Source: Vibrio jasicida CAIM 1864 = LMG 25398
GTDB taxonomy: Bacteria > Pseudomonadota > Gammaproteobacteria > Enterobacterales > Vibrionaceae
Direction of reading: 5' to 3'
Length of the DNA stretch: 51,321 nt
Assembly (NCBI RefSeq): GCF_000400365.1
Contig: NZ_BAOG01000062.1
Span: forward strand, 1-51,321
The stretch's first letter is position 1; each line of letters begins with the position of its first letter. The translations under genes were made by a program, and so were the position numbers. Positions 43,584 through 51,321 of this stretch are shown piece by piece. The notes under the pieces were generated by a model that was not told the origin of the DNA, searched no databases, and was given only the letters and a program-made list of their open reading frames with translations.

Positions 43584-44672
43584 TTAGTTGTTCTCAGCTA
43601 GCGCCGCAAGTTGGTCTGCTTGGTGCTCTTGAACCACTGGTTCAATCAAGCTTTGCAGGTCACCTTCCATCACTTCGTTCAAACGGTAGATAGTTAGGTT
43701 AATGCGGTGGTCAGATACACGACCTTGCGGGTAGTTGTAAGTACGGATACGGTCACTACGATCACCAGAACCTAGTAGGTTACGACGTGTATCAGAGACT
43801 TCTGCAGCACGACGCTCTTCTTCCGCTTGAACGATACGAGCAGCAAGTACTGCCATCGCTTTCGCTTTGTTCTTATGCTGTGAACGCTCGTCTTGACACT
43901 CTACTACTGTACCTGTTGGTAAGTGGGTAATACGGATTGCAGAATCCGTGGTGTTGACGTGCTGACCACCCGCGCCAGATGCACGGAATGTATCAATCTT
44001 CAGATCGGCTGCTTTGATTTCTGGTAAGTCCGCTTCTGGGATCTCAGGCATCACTGCCACGGTACACGCTGAAGTGTGAACACGACCTTGAGATTCAGTC
44101 TCAGGTACACGTTGTACACGGTGACCACCTGATTCAAACTTAAGCACACCGTAAACGCCATCGCCGCTCACTTTCGCGATCATCTCTTTGTAGCCGCCTT
44201 GTTCTGAGTCATTGCTGCTCATCACTTCAACGCGCCATCCTTTCTTCTCAGCGAACTTAGAATACATGCGGAACAAGTTACCTGCGAAGATACCCGCTTC
44301 GTCACCACCTGCGCCCGCACGGATTTCTAAGAAACAGTTACGCTCGTCGTTTGGATCTTTTGGTAGCAATAAGATTTGAAGCTCGTCAGTAAGACGCTCA
44401 ATCGCCTCTTTTGCTTCTTTGATCTCTTCTTGCGCCATTTCACGCATTTCTTCGTCGTCTTCGTTCGCCATCTCTTCAGCGGCTTCTAGATCTTCTTTTG
44501 CCTGCTGATACGCTTGGAAGCACTGAGTTACTTCTTCTAGCTGCGAGTACTCTTTTGATAGAGCACGGAATTTGTCCTGATCACCAATTACATCAGGATC
44601 ACCAAGAAGATGTTGTACTTCTTCGTAACGTTCTACTAGCGTTTCTAGCTTAGTCAGAATAGAGGCTTTCAT
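43584..44672 (-). CDS. prfA: Peptide chain release factor 1
   Basis: Recognises UAA and UAG stop codons and triggers peptide release. The 362-residue product has an N-terminal coiled-coil domain (about 1-100) and the codon-recognition tripeptide region PET at 190-192 (E. coli has PAT). The catalytic GGQ is at 235-237 in GAGGQHVN; Gln237 is the PrmC target. It is the second gene of the hemA operon, 29 bp after hemA. Confidence 0.97.
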   Translation of the reverse strand: MKASILTKLETLVERYEEVQHLLGDPDVIGDQDKFRALSKEYSQLEEVTQCFQAYQQAKEDLEAAEEMANEDDEEMREMAQEEIKEAKEAIERLTDELQILLLPKDPNDERNCFLEIRAGAGGDEAGIFAGNLFRMYSKFAEKKGWRVEVMSSNDSEQGGYKEMIAKVSGDGVYGVLKFESGGHRVQRVPETESQGRVHTSACTVAVMPEIPEADLPEIKAADLKIDTFRASGAGGQHVNTTDSAIRITHLPTGTVVECQDERSQHKNKAKAMAVLAARIVQAEEERRAAEVSDTRRNLLGSGDRSDRIRTYNYPQGRVSDHRINLTIYRLNEVMEGDLQSLIEPVVQEHQADQLAALAENN

Positions 44673-44701
44673 AGTGTCGTTTTCTTAATAAAAAGCGTGA
44701 G

Positions 44702-45958
44702 TTACAGATCATCCAAACCAAGGGTCTGGCGGATAACCGTTAATTTTGCTGGTTCGCCCTGCTCGGCCGCACTTTGCAATGCACGAGTAGGAGCGTGAAT
44801 CAGTTTGTTGGTGAGTTTATTACTAAGCTCACGCAGGACCTTTTCAGGATCTGCGCCCGTTGCCAATGATTGTAGGCTCTTACTCAATAATTCTTCACGA
44901 ATTTCGTTCGCCGATTTACGATAATCACGAATACTGTCGACCGCTTGCAGCGAGCGCATCCACGTCATGAATGCTGCACTTTCTTCGCTAACAATCGCTT
45001 CCGCTTGAATCGCTTCGACTTTACGTTGCTCAATGTTGTTATCGATGATCGACTGTAAGTCATCCACCGAATACAAGTAAGCATCGCTCAATTCACCGAC
45101 TTGCGCCTCCACATCTCGTGGCACGGCGATATCTACAAGCAAGATTGGCTGGTGACGACGTTTTTTCAATGCCGTTTCCACCATGCCTTTACCGATGATA
45201 GGTAACGGACTCGCTGTTGAGCTAATTACGATATCCGCTCTTGGTAGATGGTCAGGAATTTCATTCAGGCTGATCACCTCAGCACCAAATTGCTCTGCCA
45301 ATAACAATGCACGCTCTTTGGTTCGGTTAGCCACAATCATTTTCTTGCAGCCATTGGAGGCTAAGTGCTTCGCCACCAGTTCGATGGTTTCGCCTGCGCC
45401 CACCAACAACACCGTAGAATCAGAAAGTGATTCGAAGATGTGTTTTGCCAGTGTACAAGCAGCGTAAGCCACTGACACCGCATTACCACCAATATCAGTT
45501 TCAGTTCGAACACGTTTTGCGACAGAAAAAGTTTTTTGGAACAACTTATCAATCGACGTATCCACCGCCTGATGATCTCGGGAATCGGAAAACGCTTGTT
45601 TTACCTGACCCAAAATCTGAGGCTCACCAAGTACCAGTGAATCAAGGCCGCAAGAAACACGCATCAAGTGCTTAATCGCCGCTTGCTCTTCATGGACATA
45701 AAGGCTCGGCATCAAGTCTTCTTGATTAACTTGATGGAACTGGGCTAACCAGTCGATAAGCTTATTTCGCGCTCCTTGCTTTACGTCGCAGTACACTTCG
45801 GTACGGTTACAGGTTGAAACAATCACACTGCCATTAACGGCTTCATGGTCTCTGAGTTGCTCAAGTGCTGGGCCCAGTTTATCGGGTCCGAACGCCACTT
45901 TCTCTCGCAAGTCAACAGACGCTGTATTGTGATTGATTCCAATAGCAAGCAAGGACAT
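44702..45958 (-). CDS. hemA: Glutamyl-tRNA reductase HemA
   Basis: First committed step of tetrapyrrole synthesis: reduces glutamate on Glu-tRNA to glutamate-1-semialdehyde with NADPH. The 418-residue product has the catalytic Cys50 in STCNRTEVYC. It also has the GLDSLVLGEPQILGQVK motif near 109-125, an NADPH-binding segment with LLVGAGETIE (near 180-189) and a C-terminal helical dimerisation region. First gene of its operon and divergent from lolB. Its substrate is made by GltX, also in this window. Confidence 0.97.
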   Translation of the reverse strand: MSLLAIGINHNTASVDLREKVAFGPDKLGPALEQLRDHEAVNGSVIVSTCNRTEVYCDVKQGARNKLIDWLAQFHQVNQEDLMPSLYVHEEQAAIKHLMRVSCGLDSLVLGEPQILGQVKQAFSDSRDHQAVDTSIDKLFQKTFSVAKRVRTETDIGGNAVSVAYAACTLAKHIFESLSDSTVLLVGAGETIELVAKHLASNGCKKMIVANRTKERALLLAEQFGAEVISLNEIPDHLPRADIVISSTASPLPIIGKGMVETALKKRRHQPILLVDIAVPRDVEAQVGELSDAYLYSVDDLQSIIDNNIEQRKVEAIQAEAIVSEESAAFMTWMRSLQAVDSIRDYRKSANEIREELLSKSLQSLATGADPEKVLRELSNKLTNKLIHAPTRALQSAAEQGEPAKLTVIRQTLGLDDL

Positions 45959-46092
45959 CTAACGTGGTATCTCTGAGATCGGTTATAAAATAGGTTCAGA
46001 ATTTTACTGTAAGCACGCATTTATTGAAAGGGTAAGCAGGATTTGTTTTCCTTCGTCTCTGTTTTCAGTGCTATAGTTGTGAGCGATTACCG

Positions 46093-46731
46093 ATGAAACT
46101 GATTAATAAGCCATCAAACATGACCTTACGCTCCTTTCTCATCTTGCTCTTATCGAGCATAGTACTTGCAGGTTGTAGTTCTGTTCCTGAGAGTGTCACC
46201 AGTGTTGAGTGGCAAGCACATGAACAGCGACTAGAAACCATTGATAACTTTCAAGCCACGGGCAAGCTTGGCTACATTGGCCCCGACCAAAGGCAAAGTC
46301 TGAATTTTTTCTGGAAACACTCTTCCACCTTAAGCCAATTGCGCTTAACTACTCTACTTGGTCAAACCGCATTAAAACTCACGATTACACCACAAGGTGC
46401 GACTGTAGAAACCTATGACGACCAAGTACTTTCTGCGCGTAATGCCAATCAATTGATTTACCGATTAACGGGCTTAATGATGCCTGTTGATCACATGCCA
46501 GATTGGCTACTTGGCCTTCCAACGGATGCAGACTCCTTCCAACTCTCAGCGACCAATACCTTGCAAGCGCTGGACAAACAGATTGGTATGAACGATTGGA
46601 ACATTGCCTACCAACGGTATGGGGATGTGGCTTGGCACGAACAAGCGTTGCCATTACCGAACAAACTCAAGCTAAGTACCGCAGACGTAAAAATTAATTT
46701 AGTGATCACAAAATGGAACATCACCCAATGA
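46093..46731 (+). CDS. lolB: Outer-membrane lipoprotein receptor LolB
   Basis: Receives lipoproteins from the periplasmic carrier LolA and inserts them into the outer membrane; itself a lipoprotein. The 212-residue product has a lipobox (VLAGC, Cys28) and LolB-like segments FQATGKLGYIGPDQRQSLNFFW and YRLTGLMMPVDHMPDWLLGLP. A second ATG at 46120 would still leave a full signal; neither start has a strong ribosome binding site. Divergent from hemA; its stop overlaps the ispE start by ATGA. Confidence 0.93.
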   Translation: MKLINKPSNMTLRSFLILLLSSIVLAGCSSVPESVTSVEWQAHEQRLETIDNFQATGKLGYIGPDQRQSLNFFWKHSSTLSQLRLTTLLGQTALKLTITPQGATVETYDDQVLSARNANQLIYRLTGLMMPVDHMPDWLLGLPTDADSFQLSATNTLQALDKQIGMNDWNIAYQRYGDVAWHEQALPLPNKLKLSTADVKINLVITKWNITQ

Positions 46732-47600
46732 TCGAATTTTCAACCCGCTGGCCTTCACCAGCGAAATTGAATCTCTTTCTTTATATCAATGGCCGAACTG
46801 AAAACGGCTACCACGAATTACAAACCTTATTCCAATTCGTCGATCACGGCGATGAACTTAGCATCCAAGCGAATGGCTCTGGCGAGATCACAATTTCACC
46901 TGAAATTGAAGGTGTTCCTCTAAAAGACAACTTGATCTGGAAAGCCGCCACAGCATTGCAACGCTACGCTAATTGCTCATACGGTGCACATATCGATCTT
47001 CATAAGATCTTACCTATGGGCGGTGGTATTGGCGGAGGTTCATCTAATGCGGCAACGGCCTTAGTTGCGCTTAATTACCTATGGCAAACCCACTTAAGTG
47101 ATGATGAATTAGCCGAAATCGGCCTTGCGCTTGGTGCTGATGTACCCGTTTTTGTGCGTGGCTTTGCCGCGTTTGCAGAAGGTGTTGGCGAGAAACTTTC
47201 GCCAGCTCATCCAGATGAGAAATGGTATTTGGTCGTTCGTCCAAATGTTTCCATTGCAACCGTCGACATATTCACTCATCCGGATTTGACTCGAAACACG
47301 CCAAAACGCGATTTAGAAACGCTTTTAAACACGCCAAGCGTAAACGATTGCGAAAAAATTGTACGAATGCTCTACCCAGAGGTTGATAAGCAACTTTCAT
47401 GGCTGCTACAATACGCGCCGTCAAGATTGACGGGGACAGGATCTTGCGTTTTTGCTGAATTTTCAAGCAAAGCGGAAGCAAAAGCTATCCTTGCACAACT
47501 CTCTGATAATGTCTCGGCATTTGTCGCTCAAGGGCGCAATATCTCGCCACTAAAAGAGACTTTGGCTGAATACCAATCAGCCCAACACCGACCTATTTAA
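46728..47600 (+). CDS. ispE: 4-diphosphocytidyl-2-C-methyl-D-erythritol kinase IspE
   Basis: GHMP kinase of the MEP isoprenoid pathway, phosphorylating CDP-methylerythritol. The 290-residue product has the substrate motif PSPAKLNLFLYINGRTENGYH near the start and the ATP-binding glycine loop PMGGGIGGGSSNAATAL (near residues 90-106). A C-terminal GTGSCVFAEF follows. The frame opens five codons earlier, but the ATG at 46728 gives a 4-base ATGA overlap with lolB and the usual length. Confidence 0.96.
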   Translation: MIEFSTRWPSPAKLNLFLYINGRTENGYHELQTLFQFVDHGDELSIQANGSGEITISPEIEGVPLKDNLIWKAATALQRYANCSYGAHIDLHKILPMGGGIGGGSSNAATALVALNYLWQTHLSDDELAEIGLALGADVPVFVRGFAAFAEGVGEKLSPAHPDEKWYLVVRPNVSIATVDIFTHPDLTRNTPKRDLETLLNTPSVNDCEKIVRMLYPEVDKQLSWLLQYAPSRLTGTGSCVFAEFSSKAEAKAILAQLSDNVSAFVAQGRNISPLKETLAEYQSAQHRPI

Positions 47601-47628
47601 AACTGGACGCAAACCCGAGGTTTCCACC

Positions 47629-48573
47629 GTGCCTGATATGAAGCTATTTGCTGGTAACGCAACACCTGAACTAGCCCAACGTATTGCTGATCGTCTTTAC
47701 ATCTCTCTAGGTGATGCATCTGTTTCTCGCTTTTCTGATGGCGAAGTTGCAGTTCAAATCAACGAGAATGTTCGTGGTAGCGATGTTTTTATCATTCAAT
47801 CCACTTGTGCACCGACTAACGACAACCTAATGGAATTGGTTGTTATGATTGATGCAATGCGCCGTGCTTCAGCAGGCCGTATCACTGCAGTTATTCCTTA
47901 CTTCGGCTACGCTCGCCAAGATCGTCGTGTACGTTCTTCTCGTGTGCCAATTACTGCAAAAGTTGTTGCTGATTTCCTATCTAACGTTGGTGTTGACCGC
48001 GTTCTGACTATCGACCTACACGCTGAGCAAATCCAAGGCTTCTTCGATGTACCTGTTGATAACATCTTCGGTACGCCTGTACTGCTAGAAGATATGCAAT
48101 CTCGTGGTCTAGAAAACCCAGTAGTGGTTTCTCCTGACCTAGGTGGCGTAGTTCGTGCTCGTGCAACAGCGAAAGCACTAGGCGACATCGACATCGCTAT
48201 CGTTGACAAGCGTCGTCCACGTGCAAACGTTTCTGAAGTAATGAACCTAATCGGTGACGTTGAAGGTCGTGACTGTGTGATCGTTGATGACATGATCGAT
48301 ACAGGTGGCACACTATGTAAAGCAGCTGAAGCGCTAAAAGAGCGCGGTGCTAAGCGTGTATTCGCTTACGCAACTCACGCTGTTTTCTCTGGCAACGCTG
48401 CAGACAACATCAAGAACTCTGTTCTTGACCAAGTTATCGTAACTGACTCTATCTCTCTATCTAAAGAGATGGCTGCAACTGGCAAAGTGACCACACTAAG
48501 CCTATCTCGCATGCTAGCTGAAGCGATTCGTCGTATCAGCAACGAAGAGTCAATCTCTGCAATGTTCAACTAA
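47629..48573 (+). CDS. prs: Ribose-phosphate pyrophosphokinase (PRPP synthetase)
   Basis: Makes phosphoribosyl pyrophosphate from ribose 5-phosphate and ATP for nucleotide, histidine and tryptophan synthesis. The 314-residue product begins at a GTG, as in E. coli prs, reading MPDMKLFAGNATPELA. It has the flexible-loop and metal-site motifs GYARQDRRVRSSRVPITAK and DLHAEQIQGFF, and the PRPP-binding DDMIDTGGTL. Order lolB-ispE-prs is conserved in gammaproteobacteria. Confidence 0.97.
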   Translation: MPDMKLFAGNATPELAQRIADRLYISLGDASVSRFSDGEVAVQINENVRGSDVFIIQSTCAPTNDNLMELVVMIDAMRRASAGRITAVIPYFGYARQDRRVRSSRVPITAKVVADFLSNVGVDRVLTIDLHAEQIQGFFDVPVDNIFGTPVLLEDMQSRGLENPVVVSPDLGGVVRARATAKALGDIDIAIVDKRRPRANVSEVMNLIGDVEGRDCVIVDDMIDTGGTLCKAAEALKERGAKRVFAYATHAVFSGNAADNIKNSVLDQVIVTDSISLSKEMAATGKVTTLSLSRMLAEAIRRISNEESISAMFN

Positions 48574-48600
48574 TACGAACATTTCAGTTAGACTGATTTT

Positions 48601-48629
48601 AAAAGCACCCCTCTTTGGGGTGTTTTTTT
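48601..48629 (+). terminator. Rho-independent terminator of lolB-ispE-prs
   Basis: CACCCC-TCTTT-GGGGTG forms a 6-bp stem followed by T7, 33 bp past the prs stop. Confidence 0.88.
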
Positions 48630-48724
48630 ATTTGTATCGATAGGCAGAAAATCCCTTGGTCGCCCACTGTGAGAATTCTGTGCTATCATACTGCGCTTTT
48701 TGAGATTCCAGAGAGATCCTAACC

Positions 48725-49315
48725 TTGACTCAACCAATCAAACTTCTTGTTGGTCTTGCTAATCCGGGACCAGAATACGCCAAAACTCGCCACAATGCGG
48801 GCGCTTGGGTTGTAGAAGAATTAGCTCGCGTTCACAACGTTACCCTGAAGAACGAACCAAAGTTCTTTGGCCTAACCGGACGCATTATGGTCAATGGCCA
48901 GGATCTCCGTTTGCTCATCCCCACCACGTTTATGAATCTTTCTGGTAAAGCGATCGCGGCATTAGCGAAGTTTTATCAAATTAAACCAGAAGAGATCATG
49001 GTTGCTCATGACGAGCTAGACTTACCTCCAGGTGTCGCTAAGTTTAAGAAAGGTGGTGGTCACGGAGGTCATAATGGCCTACGTGATACGATTAGCAAAA
49101 TGGGCAATAACAAAGATTTTTATCGTCTTCGTATCGGCATCGGCCATCCGGGACACAAAGATAAAGTGGCAGGTTTTGTACTAGGCAAAGCTCCAGCGAA
49201 AGAGCAAGAGCTACTAGACGCCGCAGCCGACGAGTCGGTTCGCTGTCTAGACATCCTAATAAAGGATGGCCTATCAAAAGCGCAAAATCGCCTCCACACG
49301 TTCAAAGCTGAATAA
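48725..49315 (+). CDS. pth: Peptidyl-tRNA hydrolase Pth
   Basis: Recycles peptidyl-tRNAs dropped from ribosomes. The 196-residue product has the active-site motif NPGPEYAKTRHNAGAW with catalytic His23, followed by the TFMNLSGKA and HDELDLPPG motifs and GGGHGGHNGLRD. It starts at a TTG (MTQPIKLLVGLANPG); GAGAG lies upstream. The next gene, ychF, starts 10 bp later, a conserved pairing. Confidence 0.96.
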   Translation: MTQPIKLLVGLANPGPEYAKTRHNAGAWVVEELARVHNVTLKNEPKFFGLTGRIMVNGQDLRLLIPTTFMNLSGKAIAALAKFYQIKPEEIMVAHDELDLPPGVAKFKKGGGHGGHNGLRDTISKMGNNKDFYRLRIGIGHPGHKDKVAGFVLGKAPAKEQELLDAAADESVRCLDILIKDGLSKAQNRLHTFKAE

Positions 49316-49325
49316 GGTTACTATC

Positions 49326-50417
49326 ATGGGTTTTAAATGTGGCATCGTTGGTCTACCTAACGTTGGTAAATCAACTCTGTTTAACGCACTAACTAAAGCG
49401 GGTATTGAAGCAGCAAACTTCCCGTTCTGTACCATTGAACCAAACACTGGTGTGGTTCCTGTGCCAGATCTACGTCTAGACGCACTAGCGAAGATCGTTA
49501 ACCCACAGAAAGTTCTGCCTACTACAATGGAATTCGTAGACATCGCTGGTCTCGTTGCTGGTGCATCACGCGGTGAAGGTCTAGGTAACAAATTCCTAGC
49601 GAACATCCGTGAAACTGACGCGATTGGTCACGTTGTACGTTGTTTTGAAAACGACAACATCGTTCACGTTGCTGGTAAAGTATCTCCAATCGAAGATATT
49701 GAAGTTATCAACCTTGAGCTAGCAATGGCTGACCTTGATGCTTGTGAGCGCGCAATTCAGCGTAATGCTAAAAAAGCAAAAGGCGGCGATAAAGACGCGA
49801 AATTCGAACTGACTGTGCTAGAGAAGCTACTTCCAGTTCTGACAGAAGGCGGCATGGCACGTACTGTTGAGCTTTCTAAAGAAGAGCTAGCAGCAGTAGG
49901 TTACCTAAACTTCCTGACGCTAAAACCGACTATGTACATCGCTAACGTGAACGAAGACGGTTTTGAAGATAACGCATACCTAGACGCTGTACGTGAGTAC
50001 GCGGAAAAAGAAAACAACGTAGTTGTTCCAGTATGTGCGGCTATCGAATCAGAAATGGCTGAGCTAGAAGACGACGAGCGTGAAGAGTTCCTTGCAGATC
50101 TCGGCATCGAAGAACCTGGTCTAAACCGTGTAATTCGTGCAGGTTACGAACTGCTTAACCTACACACTTACTTCACCGCCGGCGTGAAAGAAGTTCGTGC
50201 TTGGACAATCCCTGTTGGTGCAAGCGCACCTAAAGCAGCTGGTAAAATCCACACTGACTTTGAAAAAGGCTTCATCCGTGCAGAAGTTGTCGGCTACGAT
50301 GATTTCATCCAATTCAACGGTGAAAGCGGTGCGAAAGACGCGGGTAAATGGCGTCTAGAAGGTAAAGAATACATCGTTAAAGATGGTGATGTTGTACACT
50401 TCCGCTTCAATGTATAA
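49326..50417 (+). CDS. ychF: Ribosome-binding ATPase YchF
   Basis: OLA1/Obg-related ATPase that binds ribosomes and affects stress responses. The 363-residue product has the P-loop GLPNVGKST near the start and the G3-like DIAGLVAGASRGEGLGNKFL. A central coiled-coil insertion (about residues 125-200) and a C-terminal TGS domain ending KDGDVVHFRFNV follow. The frame runs 20 codons further upstream into pth, but the ATG at 49326 is the family start and gives the standard length. Confidence 0.97.
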   Translation: MGFKCGIVGLPNVGKSTLFNALTKAGIEAANFPFCTIEPNTGVVPVPDLRLDALAKIVNPQKVLPTTMEFVDIAGLVAGASRGEGLGNKFLANIRETDAIGHVVRCFENDNIVHVAGKVSPIEDIEVINLELAMADLDACERAIQRNAKKAKGGDKDAKFELTVLEKLLPVLTEGGMARTVELSKEELAAVGYLNFLTLKPTMYIANVNEDGFEDNAYLDAVREYAEKENNVVVPVCAAIESEMAELEDDEREEFLADLGIEEPGLNRVIRAGYELLNLHTYFTAGVKEVRAWTIPVGASAPKAAGKIHTDFEKGFIRAEVVGYDDFIQFNGESGAKDAGKWRLEGKEYIVKDGDVVHFRFNV

Positions 50418-50449
50418 CTAAGTAAATGAATTTTAAACACTTCATTTAC

Positions 50450-50481
50450 AAAAAAAGCCAGCTAGCATGCTGGCTTTTTTT
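50450..50481 (+). terminator. Rho-independent terminator of pth-ychF
   Basis: AAAAAGCCAGC and GCTGGCTTTTT form a stem around TAGCAT, with a T7 run; A-rich on the other side, so it may work both ways. Confidence 0.9.
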
Positions 50482-50616
50482 ATACCTTTCATAAACAACA
50501 CAAAATAAACTCCCTCGCTCCAAGCCAATTTATTTCCAGTTTTAGATCATAAACACGCCTCTTTGTTTAAAAAGGAAGCGAACGATGGATTTTGCGGGAT
50601 TTATTGAAAAAAACTG

Positions 50617-50645
50617 TTGACGGATCTCACTCAACTTCGCATAAT
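50617..50645 (+). promoter_or_regulatory. Strong sigma-70 stable-RNA promoter of the tRNA operon
   Basis: A -35 TTGACG and -10 CATAAT are separated by exactly 17 bp, followed by a GC-rich discriminator (GCGCGCCG) before the start. The discriminator is the mark of stringently controlled rRNA/tRNA promoters. It lies 57 bp upstream of the first tRNA. Confidence 0.82.
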
Positions 50646-50701
50646 GCGCGCCGTTCCCGACAACAAGGCAACTTAGCGGCGAGAACGGAAAACATGGTAT
50701 T

Positions 50702-50778
50702 GGCTACGTAGCTCAGCTGGTTAGAGCACATCACTCATAATGATGGGGTCACAGGTTCGAATCCCGTCGTAGCCACCA
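50702..50778 (+). tRNA. tRNA-Met (elongator, anticodon CAT), copy 1
   Basis: GGCTACG pairs with CGTAGCC; the anticodon loop is CTCATAA and CCA is encoded. The sequence is that of the elongator tRNA-Met of E. coli metT type, not initiator. First gene of the tRNA operon. Confidence 0.96.
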
Positions 50779-50817
50779 TTCCTAAACGTTCTTTTATTAG
50801 AATTGTTAGGAATAGAT

Positions 50818-50902
50818 GCGGTCGTGGCGGAATTGGTAGACGCACCAGATTTAGGTTCTGGCGCCGTAAGGTGTGAGAGTTCAAGTCTCTCCGACCGCAC
50901 CA
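50818..50902 (+). tRNA. tRNA-Leu (anticodon TAG), copy 1
   Basis: GCGGTCG pairs with CGACCGC. The anticodon arm CCAGA-TTTAGGT-TCTGG carries TAG. A long variable arm (GGCGCCGTAAGGTGT) marks a class II tRNA. CCA is encoded. Confidence 0.96.
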
Positions 50903-50933
50903 TGTATTAAGTGGTAGAAATACTACTGCCTGC

Positions 50934-51008
50934 AGGTCTATCGCCAAGCGGTAAGGCAGCGGCTTTTGATGCCGCCATTCCCTGGTTCGAATCCAGGTAG
51001 ACCTGCCA
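50934..51008 (+). tRNA. tRNA-Gln (anticodon TTG)
   Basis: AGGTCTA pairs with TAGACCT. The anticodon arm is GCGGC-TTTTGAT-GCCGC with TTG, and the T arm CCTGG-TTCGAAT-CCAGG is followed by discriminator G and CCA. Confidence 0.95.
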
Positions 51009-51088
51009 TTATTCCAAAGTGGGATTCCTTTAAGAAAAAGGGTTGTCACTTAGAGCGTGAAGGTTTATATTGTCTCGCTCAAAAAGAT

Positions 51089-51165
51089 GGCTACGTAGCT
51101 CAGCTGGTTAGAGCACATCACTCATAATGATGGGGTCACAGGTTCGAATCCCGTCGTAGCCACCA
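51089..51165 (+). tRNA. tRNA-Met (elongator, anticodon CAT), copy 2
   Basis: Identical over all 77 bases to the copy at 50702-50778. The two copies arose by duplication within the operon. Confidence 0.96.
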
Positions 51166-51238
51166 TTCTTTCTTAATGAAAGAAAAATTATAACGATTAG
51201 TTTTTACCAATTAACTAATGGTTAATAGATTTCAAGAT

Positions 51239-51321
51239 GCGGTCGTGGCGGAATTGGTAGACGCACCAGATTTAGGTTCTGGCGCCGCAAGGTGTGAGAG
51301 TTCAAGTCTCTCCGACCGCAC
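51239..51321 (+). tRNA. tRNA-Leu (anticodon TAG), copy 2, cut by window end
   Basis: Matches copy 1 except for C instead of T at 51288 in the variable arm (T at 50867 in copy 1). The window ends after the first C of the 3' CCA; all functional parts of the tRNA are otherwise present. Confidence 0.93.

Overview
The window reads as a chromosome segment of a marine Vibrio, most likely of the Harveyi clade (V. harveyi / campbellii / parahaemolyticus / alginolyticus). This rests on the polar-flagellar gene order (flgNMA, cheVR, flgB-L, flagellin), an 883-residue GH20 chitobiase and a chitoporin that look like the characterised V. harveyi proteins, and the copA-copG pair beside gltX. Species assignment is from recalled protein similarity, not a search.

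Region 1 (1-19,418) is a polar-flagellum locus. On the minus strand, in transcription order, lie cheV-cheR, flgBCDE, flgFGHIJ, flgKL, a flagellin (flaC-like) and the first codons of a second flagellin at the window edge. On the plus strand are flgA and flgMN. flgP and flgO (minus) and flgT (plus) form a divergent outer-membrane/H-ring cluster. Near-consensus sigma-54 (-24/-12) promoters precede flgB, flgF, flgK and flgT, with weaker ones before flaC and flgO. Sigma-28 promoters precede flgM and the second flagellin, so the class III/IV flagellar hierarchy is visible in the DNA. A TTGCCGCT repeat recurs upstream of two sigma-54 promoters and may be an enhancer site.

Region 2 (19,419-34,700) is a mixed envelope/metal/chitin segment: tRNA-Arg(CCT), a lone gene with two AP2-like stretches, an OmpA-family protein, gltX, a CsgI/DUF2057 protein, the chitoporin, a copA-copG operon behind a textbook CueR promoter with a 19-bp spacer, a 268-bp MITE-like element, a KdgM-family porin, the chitobiase lipoprotein and a TraB/GumN protein. 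Chitin uptake (chitoporin) and periplasmic chitooligosaccharide hydrolysis (chitobiase) are split by the copper operon.

Region 3 (34,700-40,300) holds a small secreted protein and a tRNA-Pro(TGG) gene followed by two decayed copies of its 3' end, each with its own terminator. After these come a 46-residue DUF3149-type membrane protein, smrA, rluF, ybaK and a nutA-type 5'-nucleotidase.

Region 4 (40,300-51,321) is conserved housekeeping. The minus-strand operon is hemA-prfA-prmC-sirB2-sirB1-kdsA. Divergent from it is lolB-ispE-prs, then pth-ychF, then a tRNA operon (Met-Leu-Gln-Met-Leu, running off the end) behind a strong, GC-discriminator stable-RNA promoter. No CRISPR array, prophage, transposase or rRNA was seen.
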